64,000 nt of DNA from Gigaspora margarita (taxonomy: Eukaryota; Glomeromycota; Glomeromycetes; Diversisporales; Gigasporaceae). A model generated the notes under the pieces. It saw only the letters and a list, made by a program, of their open reading frames with translations. It ran no database searches and was not told where the DNA came from. This document shows, one piece after another, positions 9,681 to 21,235 of this stretch (its first letter is position 1; every line of letters starts with the position of its first letter). Both the position numbers and the translations under genes were made by a program. Location: the NCBI GenBank assembly GCA_009809945.1, contig WTPW01000021.1, positions 697,397 to 761,396 on the forward strand, in the 5' to 3' direction.

Positions 9681-11330
9681 AAACAACAACAACAACAACA
9701 AAATAATTCTCTAAGCCTGGATTGGTTTCAACTCTATCCTGTCACACCTAATATGGAGCCATATACTAGACTTAATACATTATTTTCTCAGCAAATTCTT
9801 GATTTTATTAAACCTTTTTTTATTAATTTTACACCTGGCCAAGTAAACAAACCAGCAACTAATACTCAATGTGCTTCTAAATATACTTTTAACTATTTAC
9901 TCAAACAAATGGCTGGCCAACAAACTAAATTTCTTACTGATTTAATCTATCAACATAACCCTTAAATTGATAGATCAATTACTATACCTTTTGAAATACT
10001 TTTCTCTACCTTTAAAGATATCTTGCTTCAATTTACAACAACACTCTTTACTAAACTTAACTACTCTAAAATTTTTACTCTTTATCAGTCTATTCCACCC
10101 TATACTACCAATAATCGTAACAATATTGCTCTAAACCTAGCCAGATTATATCTTTTTCTTCAAAACAACTATTAAAATATTAACAGAAACAAATTTATTG
10201 AAGATTTATATATTCATTCACTTAGCAACTTCTTTATTAGTAAAGATAGTCCTAATACTTCTCTACTTAAACTCCAAAATGATAACAAATTTAATATTAA
10301 TATTTCACTTAATATACCTAAACAAGAATTTTTTGAAACCTTCCATATCCCTACTTTAAAACCCTACAAATCTGATTTTGATCTTTGGGGTTTGAATCAT
10401 TTTATAACCAATATAAATGACAATTTAAAGAAATAGATGAACAACATCAATTGAAAACCTACAATTATATCAAACAGCAAATTTCTTTTTAAGTAGCTAC
10501 TGCTTGCAAAAGATTACTTTCTAAATTCTTTGAAATCCTATTAATCTTCGCACTTCATAAATGCTCTCAACTTTGCACTAAAGCAGCTTTATTTCATATT
10601 CATACATGTCTCATAGTATCGAAAACTATGTACTACTCTACCAAAGATACAGAACATAATTTTCAAAATCTCTCTAATTTCTTTTTTCAACAATCCTACA
10701 TCAAATTCCCAGTTACTCAAACTAATAATCAAACATAGATTAAGCCTAAAATGGATTTCTCCATATTTGATAAGGACAATAAAAACACAGCATCATTTCA
10801 AAATACTATACCTACAAATCTTTTTTACAAACTTTCTTGTGATACTGAAGAAGAATTTATGAAACTTAACAATACTGAAACCAAAAACAAGCGTAAAGCA
10901 TACTATTTTTACAAATATTTTAAAGTATATCTCACTGCTGCTGCAAAAAATAATGAAATTATTCAATTAAGTGAGCAACAAGCAATTCAAAAACTTACTT
11001 CTACACCTATTAATACCTATTATCTTGCTTATGCTATCACTTACTACTATATAATGAAACAAGAAAAATTTACCTACTCTCAAATTCTCTAATACTACAA
11101 ATCAATTGCTTTTCCTAAAGCAGAAAAAATTATTAAAGACAAATTTCAAATCAATTTTACAACTCCTCAAATATTAGATGCTACTCTTTTTTTCAATCCT
11201 AACATAGTAGTTAATACTAATATTGAACCAGGTTCTGAACAATCAGACAATTCATTCCTTCCTAAACAAACATATGCTAATATTCTTAACTCTCAAACTA
11301 ATCAAATCTTATCCTATAATCCTTTTTAAA
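8811..11330 (+). pseudogene. LINE ORF1 remnant
   Basis: Open segments in changing frames run from 8811 to about 11330. A Q-rich stretch encoded by CAA runs lies in the middle (about 9480-9705), and a more conserved-looking part follows (MEPYTRLNTLFSQQI from 9753). The first segment has a CYKCNLQVYC cluster near 9214 that could be part of a zinc knuckle. By position this should be the nucleic-acid-binding ORF1 protein, but I do not recognise a specific domain. At least six stops or frame changes break it. Sense-strand G is strikingly rare, as in the rest of the LINE. Confidence 0.6.
9594..9703 (+). repeat. CAA/CTA trinucleotide repeat
   Basis: An almost pure run of CAA with a short CTA interlude. 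In the presumed reading frame it would encode poly-glutamine; in the shifted frame it reads poly-asparagine. Slippage here is a likely cause of the frame change in ORF1. Confidence 0.9.
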
Positions 11331-11331
11331 T

Positions 11332-11661
11332 TTGTTTTTTATAGAAAACATAAATGCAGCCACCACTTCTAGAATTATAATATCCTCTATTAATAATGGG
11401 CCATTTCTAGAAGAGAATGATGTAAGTAGACAGGTGGATAAGTCTATTTACATGGAGGACCAAGTTTATAATGGTCAGACCCAACGTACAGGGCAGGCTA
11501 TGGTACCCTTCATAGCTGTGAGAACCGAGTTTGAAACAGTGAGCATTTCTATAAAAGACAACTGCAATACTTCAGATTTCATATCTTCATCTCCTTCTAA
11601 AGTACAACTCTCCTTTATACCTTTTCACTATCAACTAATACCAACCCTAACAACTATCTAA
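11332..11661 (+). pseudogene. LINE inter-ORF segment with normal G content
   Basis: An open frame of 109 codons between ORF1 and ORF2. The part at about 11395-11560 is much richer in G than the LINE around it, and reads NNGPFLEENDVSRQVDKS and so on. It could be a better conserved part of the ORF1 or ORF2 start, or a piece of other origin. The following frame (from about 11655) stays open into the endonuclease part. No family is recognised. Confidence 0.35.
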
Positions 11662-14600
11662 TATCAGAAACTTATGATGAATCTCTACTTATAAAAGATT
11701 TTGATAATGAAAAAATTGAAATACCTACAAACTCCTTAAATAATGGCTATAATAACCCTAATTTAAGCTCCCTTGAAATATATGACCCAACAGCATGTTA
11801 CAATAAATTTCTCTATTTTTACAGACTACAAACTCTACCTTCTCCACAAACTGTAGGCTCTTTTTTGCAATATATACAAGAATATTATACTATGTTTTTT
11901 TTAACCCAATATATCAAAATCTCCATCAAACCACATCCTCAAATTGATCTTTTCTTTACAGTAGCACATATTTACCTTCCATATGAAAAGTTAGTACCAG
12001 GTCACTTTATATTTCCACTCTTTGAAGAGCTATCAACATTCTATAATATAGAGCTTAAATCACTTAATAATAATTTTCAAATACTAATCTTTACTGATAA
12101 TCTTTTTTTCTCAACACCCAACTCACAACTTTTTAATACCAATACAACTCCAATAACGAATACTCAAACAGTTATACACAATTCTAATACACTTTCACAT
12201 TTACCAAATCAAACTTTATCAATCAAGCCTGAATATATTTCTATTCCTATAAAAATAGCCTCACTTAATACAAATGGCCTCTTACAACCTACAAAAAAAC
12301 TCTTTATTGAAGAAACCTTAAACCAAAACCAATATGATATTTTTGGTTTTTCAGAGACTTATTTAACCCAAAAAGAAGGAAAATTTCTAAATAACAAAAT
12401 CAAAAACTACACTAGTTTCTGGAGCTCTTTCTCCAATCTACATCAAGCTGGTATAGGACTTTTTATACACAACAAAATCTCTAAATATATCGCAATACTC
12501 ATAATTTTAATGGCCATATAATAGGCTTTGACCTATATTTTAAAAATACTCCTATCAGGTTACTTCAAATTTATATTCCTACTACTAAGAAAAAACAACT
12601 CCAAAAAGAATACAAGAACAAATTATTACATTATATCAAAATCCTAAATATTGATACATAATAATAGGAGACTTCAATAGTGTCCCCAACCCTCAAATTG
12701 ACTGATCCCCTCTTTAAAAAACCTCAGTTCCAGAAATTCAACTTATTAAATAACTTATCAGTCACCAATATAAAGATATTTACCATTTTTTTTCCTAACT
12801 CCCAAAATTTCACCTTTCAACGCTCAAATATTCAGAGCAAAATAGACCAGATCTGGACTAATCTGAGTATTACAAATATAGATTATACAGATATTCTTTT
12901 AAACAGTATCTTTGAATCAGATCACAATACTATTACACTAGAACTATCTGTTATAATCAACAAACCAAAACCATGCAAACAACATAAAAGAAAAAAATTT
13001 CTTTGGAAAAACTGTACTAATGAAAACCTAGAAAATTATGCAAATCAAACTACACTTAGTTTGCAAAACCTACATACACAAATAGATCAATTCACTAACC
13101 AAAACTAGCTTAACAAATTCTGGAATAAACTTCAAAAAACTCTAATTAAAGCTTCTACCAAACATATTCCCTTTCACAAAATTAATACTATTAAAGAAAT
13201 TAAAGAAACTCCCTCCTCAAAACAAACTCCTCTCTTTTACAGATTTAAAGAAATCCAATATCTCAAACATCATACTTCCTCCTCCAACTTTCTTCTACTA
13301 TGCGAAAAATATATTTTTCAATATACTGACTGCTTACTTCAACTACCAACACCTACTTTATCACAAATTAAAGAAGAATTTTAACAAATCAAGACTGCCT
13401 TAATATACAACAACAACAAACTATCTATAAAGAAATTCAACATAAAATTGAAAACCATAACCAGTCTTTTTTTGAAACACCAAAATTCTTTTATAAAAAA
13501 ATTCTCAAAAAATACAATAATATACATATCAATAGACTATCTATTGACAACTCACTCCTTAATGAACACAATGAAATTCTTAATGCAATTCATAATCACT
13601 TTACTGAATACTTTAAAGAAAAACCACTTCAACCAATTTCACCCTCTTCTGAATTCCACTATCTTTATGAATCACATCCTGAATATAAAGAACATTACCT
13701 TAACTTACTTCAAGATATCACAGATCAAGAATGGCAAGATATCTTAACCAATCTTCCAAATCAAAAAGCAGCAGGTCCCTCTGAAATCTGCTATGAACAT
13801 ATCAAATATGCTAGTTACAAAGCACAAACATTCTTTAAAAAATTTTTTAACAAATGCTTTCAACTACAAAAAGTTTCTACAGATTGGAAATCCTCTAATA
13901 TATTTCTTATTTCAAAAAAATCAAATTGGGATTTTACACTCAATCAAGTTTGTCCAATTTCTATTATTGAACCTTTCAAAAAAACCTTTACCAAAATTTT
14001 TACTAAATGAACTTGATCAAATTATCTCTAATAACAATCTTTTATCTAATTTAAATTTTGCTGCCTCTAAAAATTCCTCTACTCATATTCCTATACAAAT
14101 TCTTCATAATACTATTGAACACTATAATATACACAACAAAGAAGCTTGGATTTTTTTTCAAGATATATCTAAAGCATTTGACAAAATCAATATTTCACAC
14201 CTTCAAGATACCTGTAAAAGAATTGGTATTTCTAATTCAGGTATCAACCTAATTACCAAATTATACTCATTAAGACAAGCAAGAGTCATTACTGCTCATA
14301 GTCTTACCTCTCCTGTCAATATCCAATCTGGAATAGAACAAGGAGAGACTTACTCACCTCTACTTTGGAAAATTTACTATGATCCAATTCTTACTATTAT
14401 TCACCAAAAATACCAAAACTATCTACTCAAAATTGCAGCACAATCTCCTCTTAATATAATTACCAATACTACTACTACTAGTACTTCAATTCTACTATTA
14501 GCCTATATGGATGATACAACATGGCTCTGTAAAAGCTCTAAAACTATGCAAAATATTCTTAATGACACCTCTGAACTCTATAAAAGTAATAATATAGAAG

Positions 14601-17245
14601 TCAATCCCTCAAAATTTGATTTACTTTATATTCATCCCAGATCCTACAAATCACAAACAATACCTCTTTTGTTCAATAACCAACCCATCCTACCCAGAAA
14701 GTCTAATGATATTATTAGATACTTAGATATCTATTTGTATGGAAATGGTTCAACCAAACCAATATTTGATACAATTGTTAACAAAATTGAAAATTTTATT
14801 TGTCTAATAAAATACAAAAAACTTACATTCTTACAAATTTCATCACTTTTCAACCTTATACTTCAACCCTCTATTGAATATCTTTTACAAGTATGCATTA
14901 TCCACAATAATCTCCAAACCAAATTATCTTGTCTCTTTACTATTCAAACCAAAAAAATGCTCTTTCTTGCCAAAAACACTAACAATATAGTTCTTACTAA
15001 CCCTATAATATTTAATTTACCAACCCTTAACAATCTAATCCAAAAAACAAGTTCTGCTAATTTCGAACGTATTTTTAACTCTAGCTCAATTCTTAAAAAT
15101 ATTGGCATTATTCATATTAAATCATAGCTAACCAAAGTATGGTTCCCCAACTTAACCCAAAATTTACTTATTACTTATAGTCATAAAACCAAAAACTTTA
15201 CATTTATTTTTCAACTTATACAATTAGCCAAAAATAATATTATATTATCAAATCTTTCACTTAATTTTTATTATCCAGATTTCTTTTCTAATATACATCT
15301 AATCTATGATATACTTCCATCAAATCCACAAACCTCCATAATTAATAGTATAAGAAATAACTGGTTACTATTTATTGAACAAATTACAACTGCAAACAAT
15401 AAATATATTCTTCCATGGAATAATATTTATCTATGTACTAATAAACCTACTAAAGGTCATCAACCTTCATGGTTCTCTAATATGTTCCATTTTATACAAG
15501 ATAACACAATTATAAATACCTGGTCTCATCTTTGTTTACCTCCAATTAACTCCTTTATTAATACAACATATTTTTTTTCTCCTTTAATAACCTCTAATCC
15601 TTTTTCACTTATACAAATACACTATATCTCTAACAATATCTTTTCTTATCACATAAAACTTCTTTATCAAAAACTACAACATATAATATAAACCCTTTAG
15701 ATTTAGGTTTCATACAACAGGACCCTGAAATATATAGATAGGTCAGGTTAATTATAGGATTACTAAAAAAGGAAAGATCTGCAGGAAAAACTTTAAAAAT
15801 AAGCAAAAAAATTACTATAAAATAGAAAAGATCTGTATAAAAAACCTCAAAAATAAGCAAACTCATACCTGACCTATCTATGTATATTTCGGGGTCCTCA
15901 TACAACTACTACCCAATATCTCTTCATTTCCAAATACCTTTTCTTCATTTAATCTTCCCTATAATCAAATTAACAATCTAAAAATCAAACATATATTCAA
16001 ATAGATTACAAAGAAATCCTTGCTCTAATTTATATTTTTAATCTTACTAATACTACAACTTCCTCTCAATCTATACTACAAATTTATATTCCTACACAAG
16101 AAATACAACTAATACACCATCTAACCAATAATGCTACCTATCAACATCAACTCACTAACCTTTTACTACTTATTCAAAATCTTACTTTACAAGAACTTCA
16201 TTTCTATACTGATGCTTCAGTACAAGATCTACAATCATCAAATATTAAATCTGGCATTGGTTGGATTTTGAAAATAATACTTCTATTAAATTCAATGCAG
16301 CTACTACTTCATATTCTAATACAACACGAACTGAACTTGAAGCAATTATTTCTCTTCTTCTTGCAACTCCCAATAATACTCATATAAATATCCATTTAGA
16401 CAACAATACTGCAATCACAAACCTAAAACAAATACATCTTTCAAAACCTACACAAATCAAAAACTGGGATATTATATTTATCATTAATCAAATTAAATCT
16501 ATTAAAACATTTTATTTACCCTACACAAAATCAAATCACATCTTAATTCTATTCTTACCAAGCAGACTTACTTGCAAAAAATGGAACTAACAAACCAATA
16601 CTTAAAATTACCCAAAATTTTCTAAATCTACCAATGCATTTTTTATGGAACAATCATCTTATTCCTTTAAAAATATGAACCTTTATCAAAAATATATATA
16701 CTATACAAGAACTGTACTCCTGGTCTACTCTTAAAATATTTAAAAATATAGTTGAACCCAATTGGACCTTATGTTTTGACATCCTAAACACACTTGAACA
16801 CAATTATTCTAAATATTCTTTTAGAATCAAAATGCTAACAAATAATCTTCCAACTATGGAAAACCTTTATATTCGCTATCTTTATCTATATCCAACATCA
16901 AAATGCTCTCGCTGTTCAGATAATGAAGACACTTTACACATACTTCTCTGTTCAAACAATAACAATAATATTCAACAATCTATAACTAATATAATTACTG
17001 ATACACTTACCTCTTTCAAAATTACTACTATATCACCAACTACAATTCTCAATATTCTTCTTTACTTTACACTTAAATCACCTAATCCACAATTTAACTC
17101 TTTTTTTTACTATATTATTGGAATCTTTTCCTCTAATATTTTTGAAAATATTAAACTACTTATTGCTAAACAAACTAAATTATTTCTTACTACTTTGTCA
17201 AATAATCTTTTAGATTGGTTCCAAAATACTATTTGGTCTTCATAA
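11655..17245 (+). pseudogene. LINE ORF2 remnant: endonuclease, reverse transcriptase, RNase H
   Basis: Protein signatures appear in the expected order. Endonuclease: KIASLNTNGLL (12252), FGFSETYL, GDFNS (about 12669), KIDQIWTN and ESDHNTI (about 12918). Reverse transcriptase: KAAGPSE (about 13765), motif A DISKAFDKI with its Asp at 14162, motif B QGETYSPLLW (about 14339), motif C YMDD at 14504-14515. RNase H: YTDAS (16205), RTELEAI (16327), HLDNNTAI (16393). The end carries a knuckle, CSRCSDNEDTLHILLC. The catalytic residues survive, but frameshifts and stops cut the frame into at least eight pieces, and family F inserts between reverse transcriptase and RNase H. An intact version would be roughly 1800 residues. 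Confidence 0.85.
15719..15898. mobile_element. Family F MITE in LINE ORF2
   Basis: A 180-bp element starting AGGACCCTGAAATATATAGA and ending TATGTATATTTCGGGGTCCT. A perfect 8-bp duplication CATACAAC flanks it (15711-15718 and 15899-15906). Removing it and one duplicate restores continuous LINE sequence. The inner halves carry AAAAATAAGC words in inverted order. Confidence 0.85.
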
Positions 17246-17658
17246 AATATATCTCAATACCAATGGGAACATGCTTGCAATATTACCTCAAAGATGAAAA
17301 AAAAGAAATATTTTTTTCTAAATACACTTAATACAACAACCATATCATCATCAAATATATCTCATATAGATTACTCTCCTTTTATAGTAAAATGGTTTTT
17401 ACAAGGTTACTCTCTAACAAATTGTATACACTAATGTCATGACAATACCTAAGATTTCCTCTAACCTATTCTAGCTAGTTAATTAATTTGAACTAATTAA
17501 TTATAGCATTAATAGAAAATAGGAGGTATAATGTCACATTGGGTGCCTGTTTTACAGTAACACAAATGTAGTTCTGAAATCTTTAAATGTAAATTTATTA
17601 TTTTTACTTAAATAAAGTTTCAATTTGGCATTTTTTTTAAAAAAAAAAAAAAAAAAAA
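17246..17658 (+). other. LINE 3' region and poly-A tail
   Basis: Non-coding tail of the LINE with AATAAA at about 17610 and an A tract ending at 17658. The phrase AGGAGGTATAATGTCACATT (about 17521) recurs at 19738 in a truncated copy, confirming that this is a mobile 3' end. Confidence 0.75.
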
Positions 17659-17920
17659 TTGGCTCAAATTTTTACTATAGATAGTATATATTCTTATATA
17701 ATATATGAAAATTTCAGCCATTTAGTCTGGTAGTACAATAGTTAATTTTTTACAATTATTTGAGAACTACTAGACCAAAGTTGCTAAAATTTATAAATAT
17801 AATATAAGAATATCAATAATATCTATAGTAAAAATTTGAACTGATTTTATTTCTTAGTTATTGAGATATCTATTATTAAAGTTTGAACAAAAATAGCAAA
17901 AATTTTATAATAATCAATTA

Positions 17921-18280
17921 TTCAAAAAATTCGTTATTTTTACTCAAACTTTGACAATGGATATCTTAATAACTAGCGATTAAATTTGTTCAAATTTTAT
18001 CACAAATAATATCAATATTCTTCTATATTAGTTAAAAATTTCAGCTGAGTTTGTCCAGTAGTTCTCGAGTAATCACTTGTATACAATAGTCAATTTTTTT
18101 AAAAAAAATTGTAAATGTATACAAGCAATTACTCAAGAAATATTAAACCAAATCAGTTGAAATTTTTATATAATATAGAATAATATTGATATTATCTGTG
18201 ATAATAATTTAAGCTAATTTTATCAATAATTATTAAAATATCCACTGTCAAATTTTGAGTAAAAATAATGAATTTTTTAA
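17921..18280. repeat. Fold-back element, family B, copy next to the LINE host
   Basis: Inverted arms TTCAAAAAATTCGTTATTTT (17921) and TAATGAATTTTTTAA (ending 18280), with a centre near 18100 (CAATTTTTTTAAAAAAAATTG). It matches the rejoined LINE host element and the copy at 3619. Non-coding. Confidence 0.7.
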
Positions 18281-18299
18281 TAATCATTATATTGTGATA

Positions 18300-18485
18300 A
18301 ATATGTAAACTAGTAATTGATCATGCATGTGATCAATAATTATCGATCAAAAGAATCTGATTGATCAAAAGGTTATGATTGATCAAACTATATGATTGAT
18401 CATAATCGATCAAGCATTGTCATGATTGATCATAATAAATTTGATCGAGCAATCAATCATATCATGTTCAATTCCAATCTTTATT
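18300..18485. repeat. Cluster of TTGATCA words
   Basis: A stretch dense in TGATCA, ATTGATCA and GATCGA, at least ten occurrences in about 180 bp, in both orientations. Similar but sparser clusters lie at 1385-1475 and 3530-3600, beside family B or hAT-like elements. No gene. Confidence 0.6.
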
Positions 18486-18674
18486 TAAAATAACTAATTT
18501 TTAAAAAAAGCTTTAATTATAAAAAAATTATTTGTTAATTTTTTAATAAACTTTATAAATATTAATTTTGATCTATAATTCTTAATATAATATTATAATT
18601 TATATAAAAAATAATAGATTTATTTTAAAGCAAAATTTTATTGCATATCTAGAATAATTAAATTTAGAATAAAT

Positions 18675-18851
18675 AGGACCCCAAAATATACATAGATAGG
18701 TCAGGTATTAGTTTGCTTATTTTTTGGGGTTTTATGCAAATTTTTTCTATTTTTAGTAATTATTTGCTTATTTTTGAGGTTTTTTTGTAAATCTTTCAAT
18801 TTTTAGTAATTTATAATTAACCTGCCCTATCTATGTATATTTCAGGGTCCT
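18675..18851. mobile_element. Family F MITE
   Basis: A 177-bp element starting AGGACCCCAAAATATACATA and ending TATGTATATTTCAGGGTCCT. The flanks are GAATAAAT (18667-18674) and GAATAGAT (18852-18859), an 8-bp duplication with one change. Close to the copies at 15719 and 24830. Confidence 0.82.
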
Positions 18852-18889
18852 GAATAGATCTACATTAATTTGGAGTGTAAAAGTTTTTT

Positions 18890-19525
18890 GCAAATTTAAT
18901 AATATCTCAGAATCTAGTAATCAGATTTAGCAATTTTAATACCATTCAAACTGTCTCTATGAGATGGATTGAATTGTATCAAAATTGCTAAACTTTTGGT
19001 TACAAGATCTTGCAATATTAACATATTGTTAATTTTAATAAAAGCTTAACGAATTTAATAATTATCAGTCTAAAATTAATGATTTTGGTATTATTCATTT
19101 CATCTTAATAAAATAGTTTGAATAGTACCAAATCATTAAATTCTGATTACTAGATCTCAAGATATTTGCAAAAACAATTTGCAGTATAGTTTTGTACAAA
19201 AATTCTATAAAAACAATCTAAATACCTATACAATACTATGTGCAAATTGTTTTTTTGCAAATATCTCAAGGTCTAAGATTAGAATTTAGCAATTTGGTAT
19301 CCTTCAAACTATCTCAATGAGACAAATCAAATGGTACCAAAATTGTTAAATCTAGACTAATAGTTATCAAGATCATTAGCTTATATTAAAATTAACAAAA
19401 TGTTAATATCTCAAGATTTAGTAATTAAAATTTAGCAATTTTGGTACTATTTGATCTGTTTCATAAAAACAGTTTGAAAGGTACTAAAATTGTTAAATTA
19501 TGATTACTAGAACTTGAGATATTAT
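18890..19525. repeat. Four consecutive imperfect hairpins
   Basis: Four blocks (about 18905-19015, 19065-19185, 19240-19375, 19400-19525) each fold on themselves. Each arm reads roughly ATTTAGCAATTTTGGTACC and its inverse around a loop with CAAACTGTCTC/GAGA. Words such as ATCTCAAGATCTAGTAATC border them. No gene. Confidence 0.6.
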
Positions 19526-20862
19526 CAATCAAGGGACATGTCCAACTGAGTGCAATTACTTATAGATCAAATGAGTTGACTCACCCAATTTTATATATAA
19601 ATTTATACAAAAAAAATCATTTAAATTGAATTTATTTAAAAGTATACATATAAAAATTTCTTAAAAGGTTTTCTCCAACCTATCCTAACTAGATTTATTT
19701 TATTAGTTTAAATTAATAATAGTATAAAATAGGAAATAGGAGGTGTAATGTCACATTGGGTGTTCTGTAGTACAAATGTAGTTAGAAATCTTTACCATAA
19801 AATTTTTTTATAGCCATATCTCTTTACTTCANCTAGTTTTNNGGTTGGAAGAATTTGTCAGCCTGGTCCAAGAACTTATCTGACCCCTTACCTATCTCTA
19901 CTTGATAACAAAGAGACTATTAATCTTAGGATTAATTTAAGGCTGCTGTAACAAAGTTTCTACTATGACATTATATTAATAAAAAAAAATAAAAAAATTT
20001 TCTTAAATTTTAAATATATATCTTTGGCATTTAATGCTTTTTGTTCAAAGTTTTAGTAATTAATTTTAAGCAAGGGGCTAAAAATCTTCCACTAAATTTG
20101 TCCAATTCTTTACTATGTTCTTTAAATCAAATAAGTAACTTACCCTATATAATAATATGATTGGTCAAAATAATCTTTTGAAAATATGAAAGTTGCTATT
20201 AAGTAAAAGCTTCTTGTATCTAATTGAAAGTTAAAGGAGAGGTTTTCTAATTCTAATAGTAGTTAAATCATCAAAATTGGCTTGGTGGATCCCCAAGATA
20301 CTTGGGATCAAAGAAGAAAACATAAGGATTAGCAAATTCACTATTATACAAGTATTATAATTTATAATACTTTGTGTAACTATGAATTTTGCATATCCTT
20401 ATGTTCTCTTCTTTGATCCCAAGTATCTTGGGATCCACCAAACCAATTTTAATAATTTAACTACCATTGAATCAAAAGAACATCCTCTTTAACTTTCAAT
20501 TAGGGCACAAGAAGCTTTTATTTAATAGCATCTTTCATATTTTTAAAAGATTATTTTGACCAATCATATTATTATATAGAATGAGTCACTCATTTGACTT
20601 AAAGAACATAGTAAAGAATTGGTCAACTTTAGTAGAAGATTTTTAGCCCCCTGCTTAAAATTAAGAACTAAAACTTTGAACAAAAGAGTATTAAGTGCCA
20701 AAGAATATATATTTAAAAATTTAAAGAGACTTTTATATGTATACTTTTAAATCAATTCAATTTAAATAATTTTTATAATAAATTTACATATAAAATTGGG
20801 TGAATCAACTCATTTGATCTGTAAGTAATTGTACTTAGTTGGACATACCCCTTGACTGTTAA
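19526..20862. repeat. Large palindrome with a LINE tail in one arm
   Basis: The outer arms carry GGGACATGTCCAACTGAGTG (left) and GGACATACCCCTTGA (right). The centre lies near 20340, flanked by GGTGGATCCCCAAGATAC and GTATCTTGGGATCCACC. The left arm is longer by about 330 bp because of a truncated LINE copy. The central sequence is homologous to the inside of the hAT-like element at 45333-45805. No coding capacity. Confidence 0.75.
19666..19992 (+). mobile_element. 5'-truncated LINE tail
   Basis: Sequence around AATAGGAGGTGTAATGTCAC matches the 3' region of the 10.3-kb LINE. It ends in an A-rich tract and is flanked by AAAAATTTCTTAAA (19652-19665) and AAAAATTTTCTTAAA (about 19993-20007). The opposite palindrome arm has the uninterrupted site. 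The second half differs from the LINE tail, so it is a related rather than identical family. Unresolved N bases lie at 19832 and 19841-19842. Confidence 0.65.
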
Positions 20863-21235
20863 TATAATTTTAAAATAAAGTAATTTAATTTAATATTTAA
20901 ACAAGCTATGCACATGCTCATGTACTAAGAGCTTTTAATTTTAGCAATGTCATTGCTATTTAATCAAATTTTGTATTTGGTTATAGTGCTGCAATTATCT
21001 CTGTTGTATTATGTGTAGTGGGCTTGTGATTTAATTAAAATATTTAAGTTTTGGTTTATTATATAAGTAAATTTAACATTTTTGTTTTATTTCAGTTATT
21101 TTGTGATTGTAAAGTTTGTTCAATATGTAAGTATCGAGGTAGATTTTGTCTTGAATCAACTCAGATTTAGACATGTAACAGACCATTTATGATCAAATGT
21201 TCAATCAATTAATCGATCATGATTGATCAAGGTAA
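20863..21235. other. AT-rich spacer with a partial repeat unit
   Basis: No gene. At about 21150-21235 lies a partial third copy of the sequence (ACTCAGATTTAGACATGTAA and onward) found at 21410 and 24195. Confidence 0.45.

Larger units (their letters stand above)
7326..17658 (+). mobile_element. LINE retrotransposon of about 10.3 kb (Tad/I-like, with RNase H)
   Basis: The element is bounded by TTGGCTCAA at 7317-7325 and 17659-17667, a target duplication of at least 9 bp, with a poly-A tail at about 17637-17658. In order it holds a non-coding 5' region with a minisatellite, an ORF1 region (8811-11330), an AP-type endonuclease (about 12250-12960), reverse transcriptase (about 13740-15120), RNase H (about 16196-16590) and a C-terminal Cys/His knuckle (16900-16955), then a 3' region of about 400 bp. 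Many stops and frameshifts show it is dead. Two DNA elements inserted later (7818-8529 and 15719-15898). The clade is inferred from domain order only. Confidence 0.88.
7252..17910. repeat. Fold-back element of family B split by the LINE
   Basis: TTATAAAATTTTTGCTATTTT at 7252-7272 is the exact inverse of the sequence at 17890-17910. Joining 7252-7325 to 17668-17910 gives a fold-back element of about 320 bp that matches its neighbour at 17921-18280 (shared phrase ATCTTAATAACTAG followed by TTCAAATTTT). The LINE and its target duplication interrupt the left arm. Confidence 0.75.
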
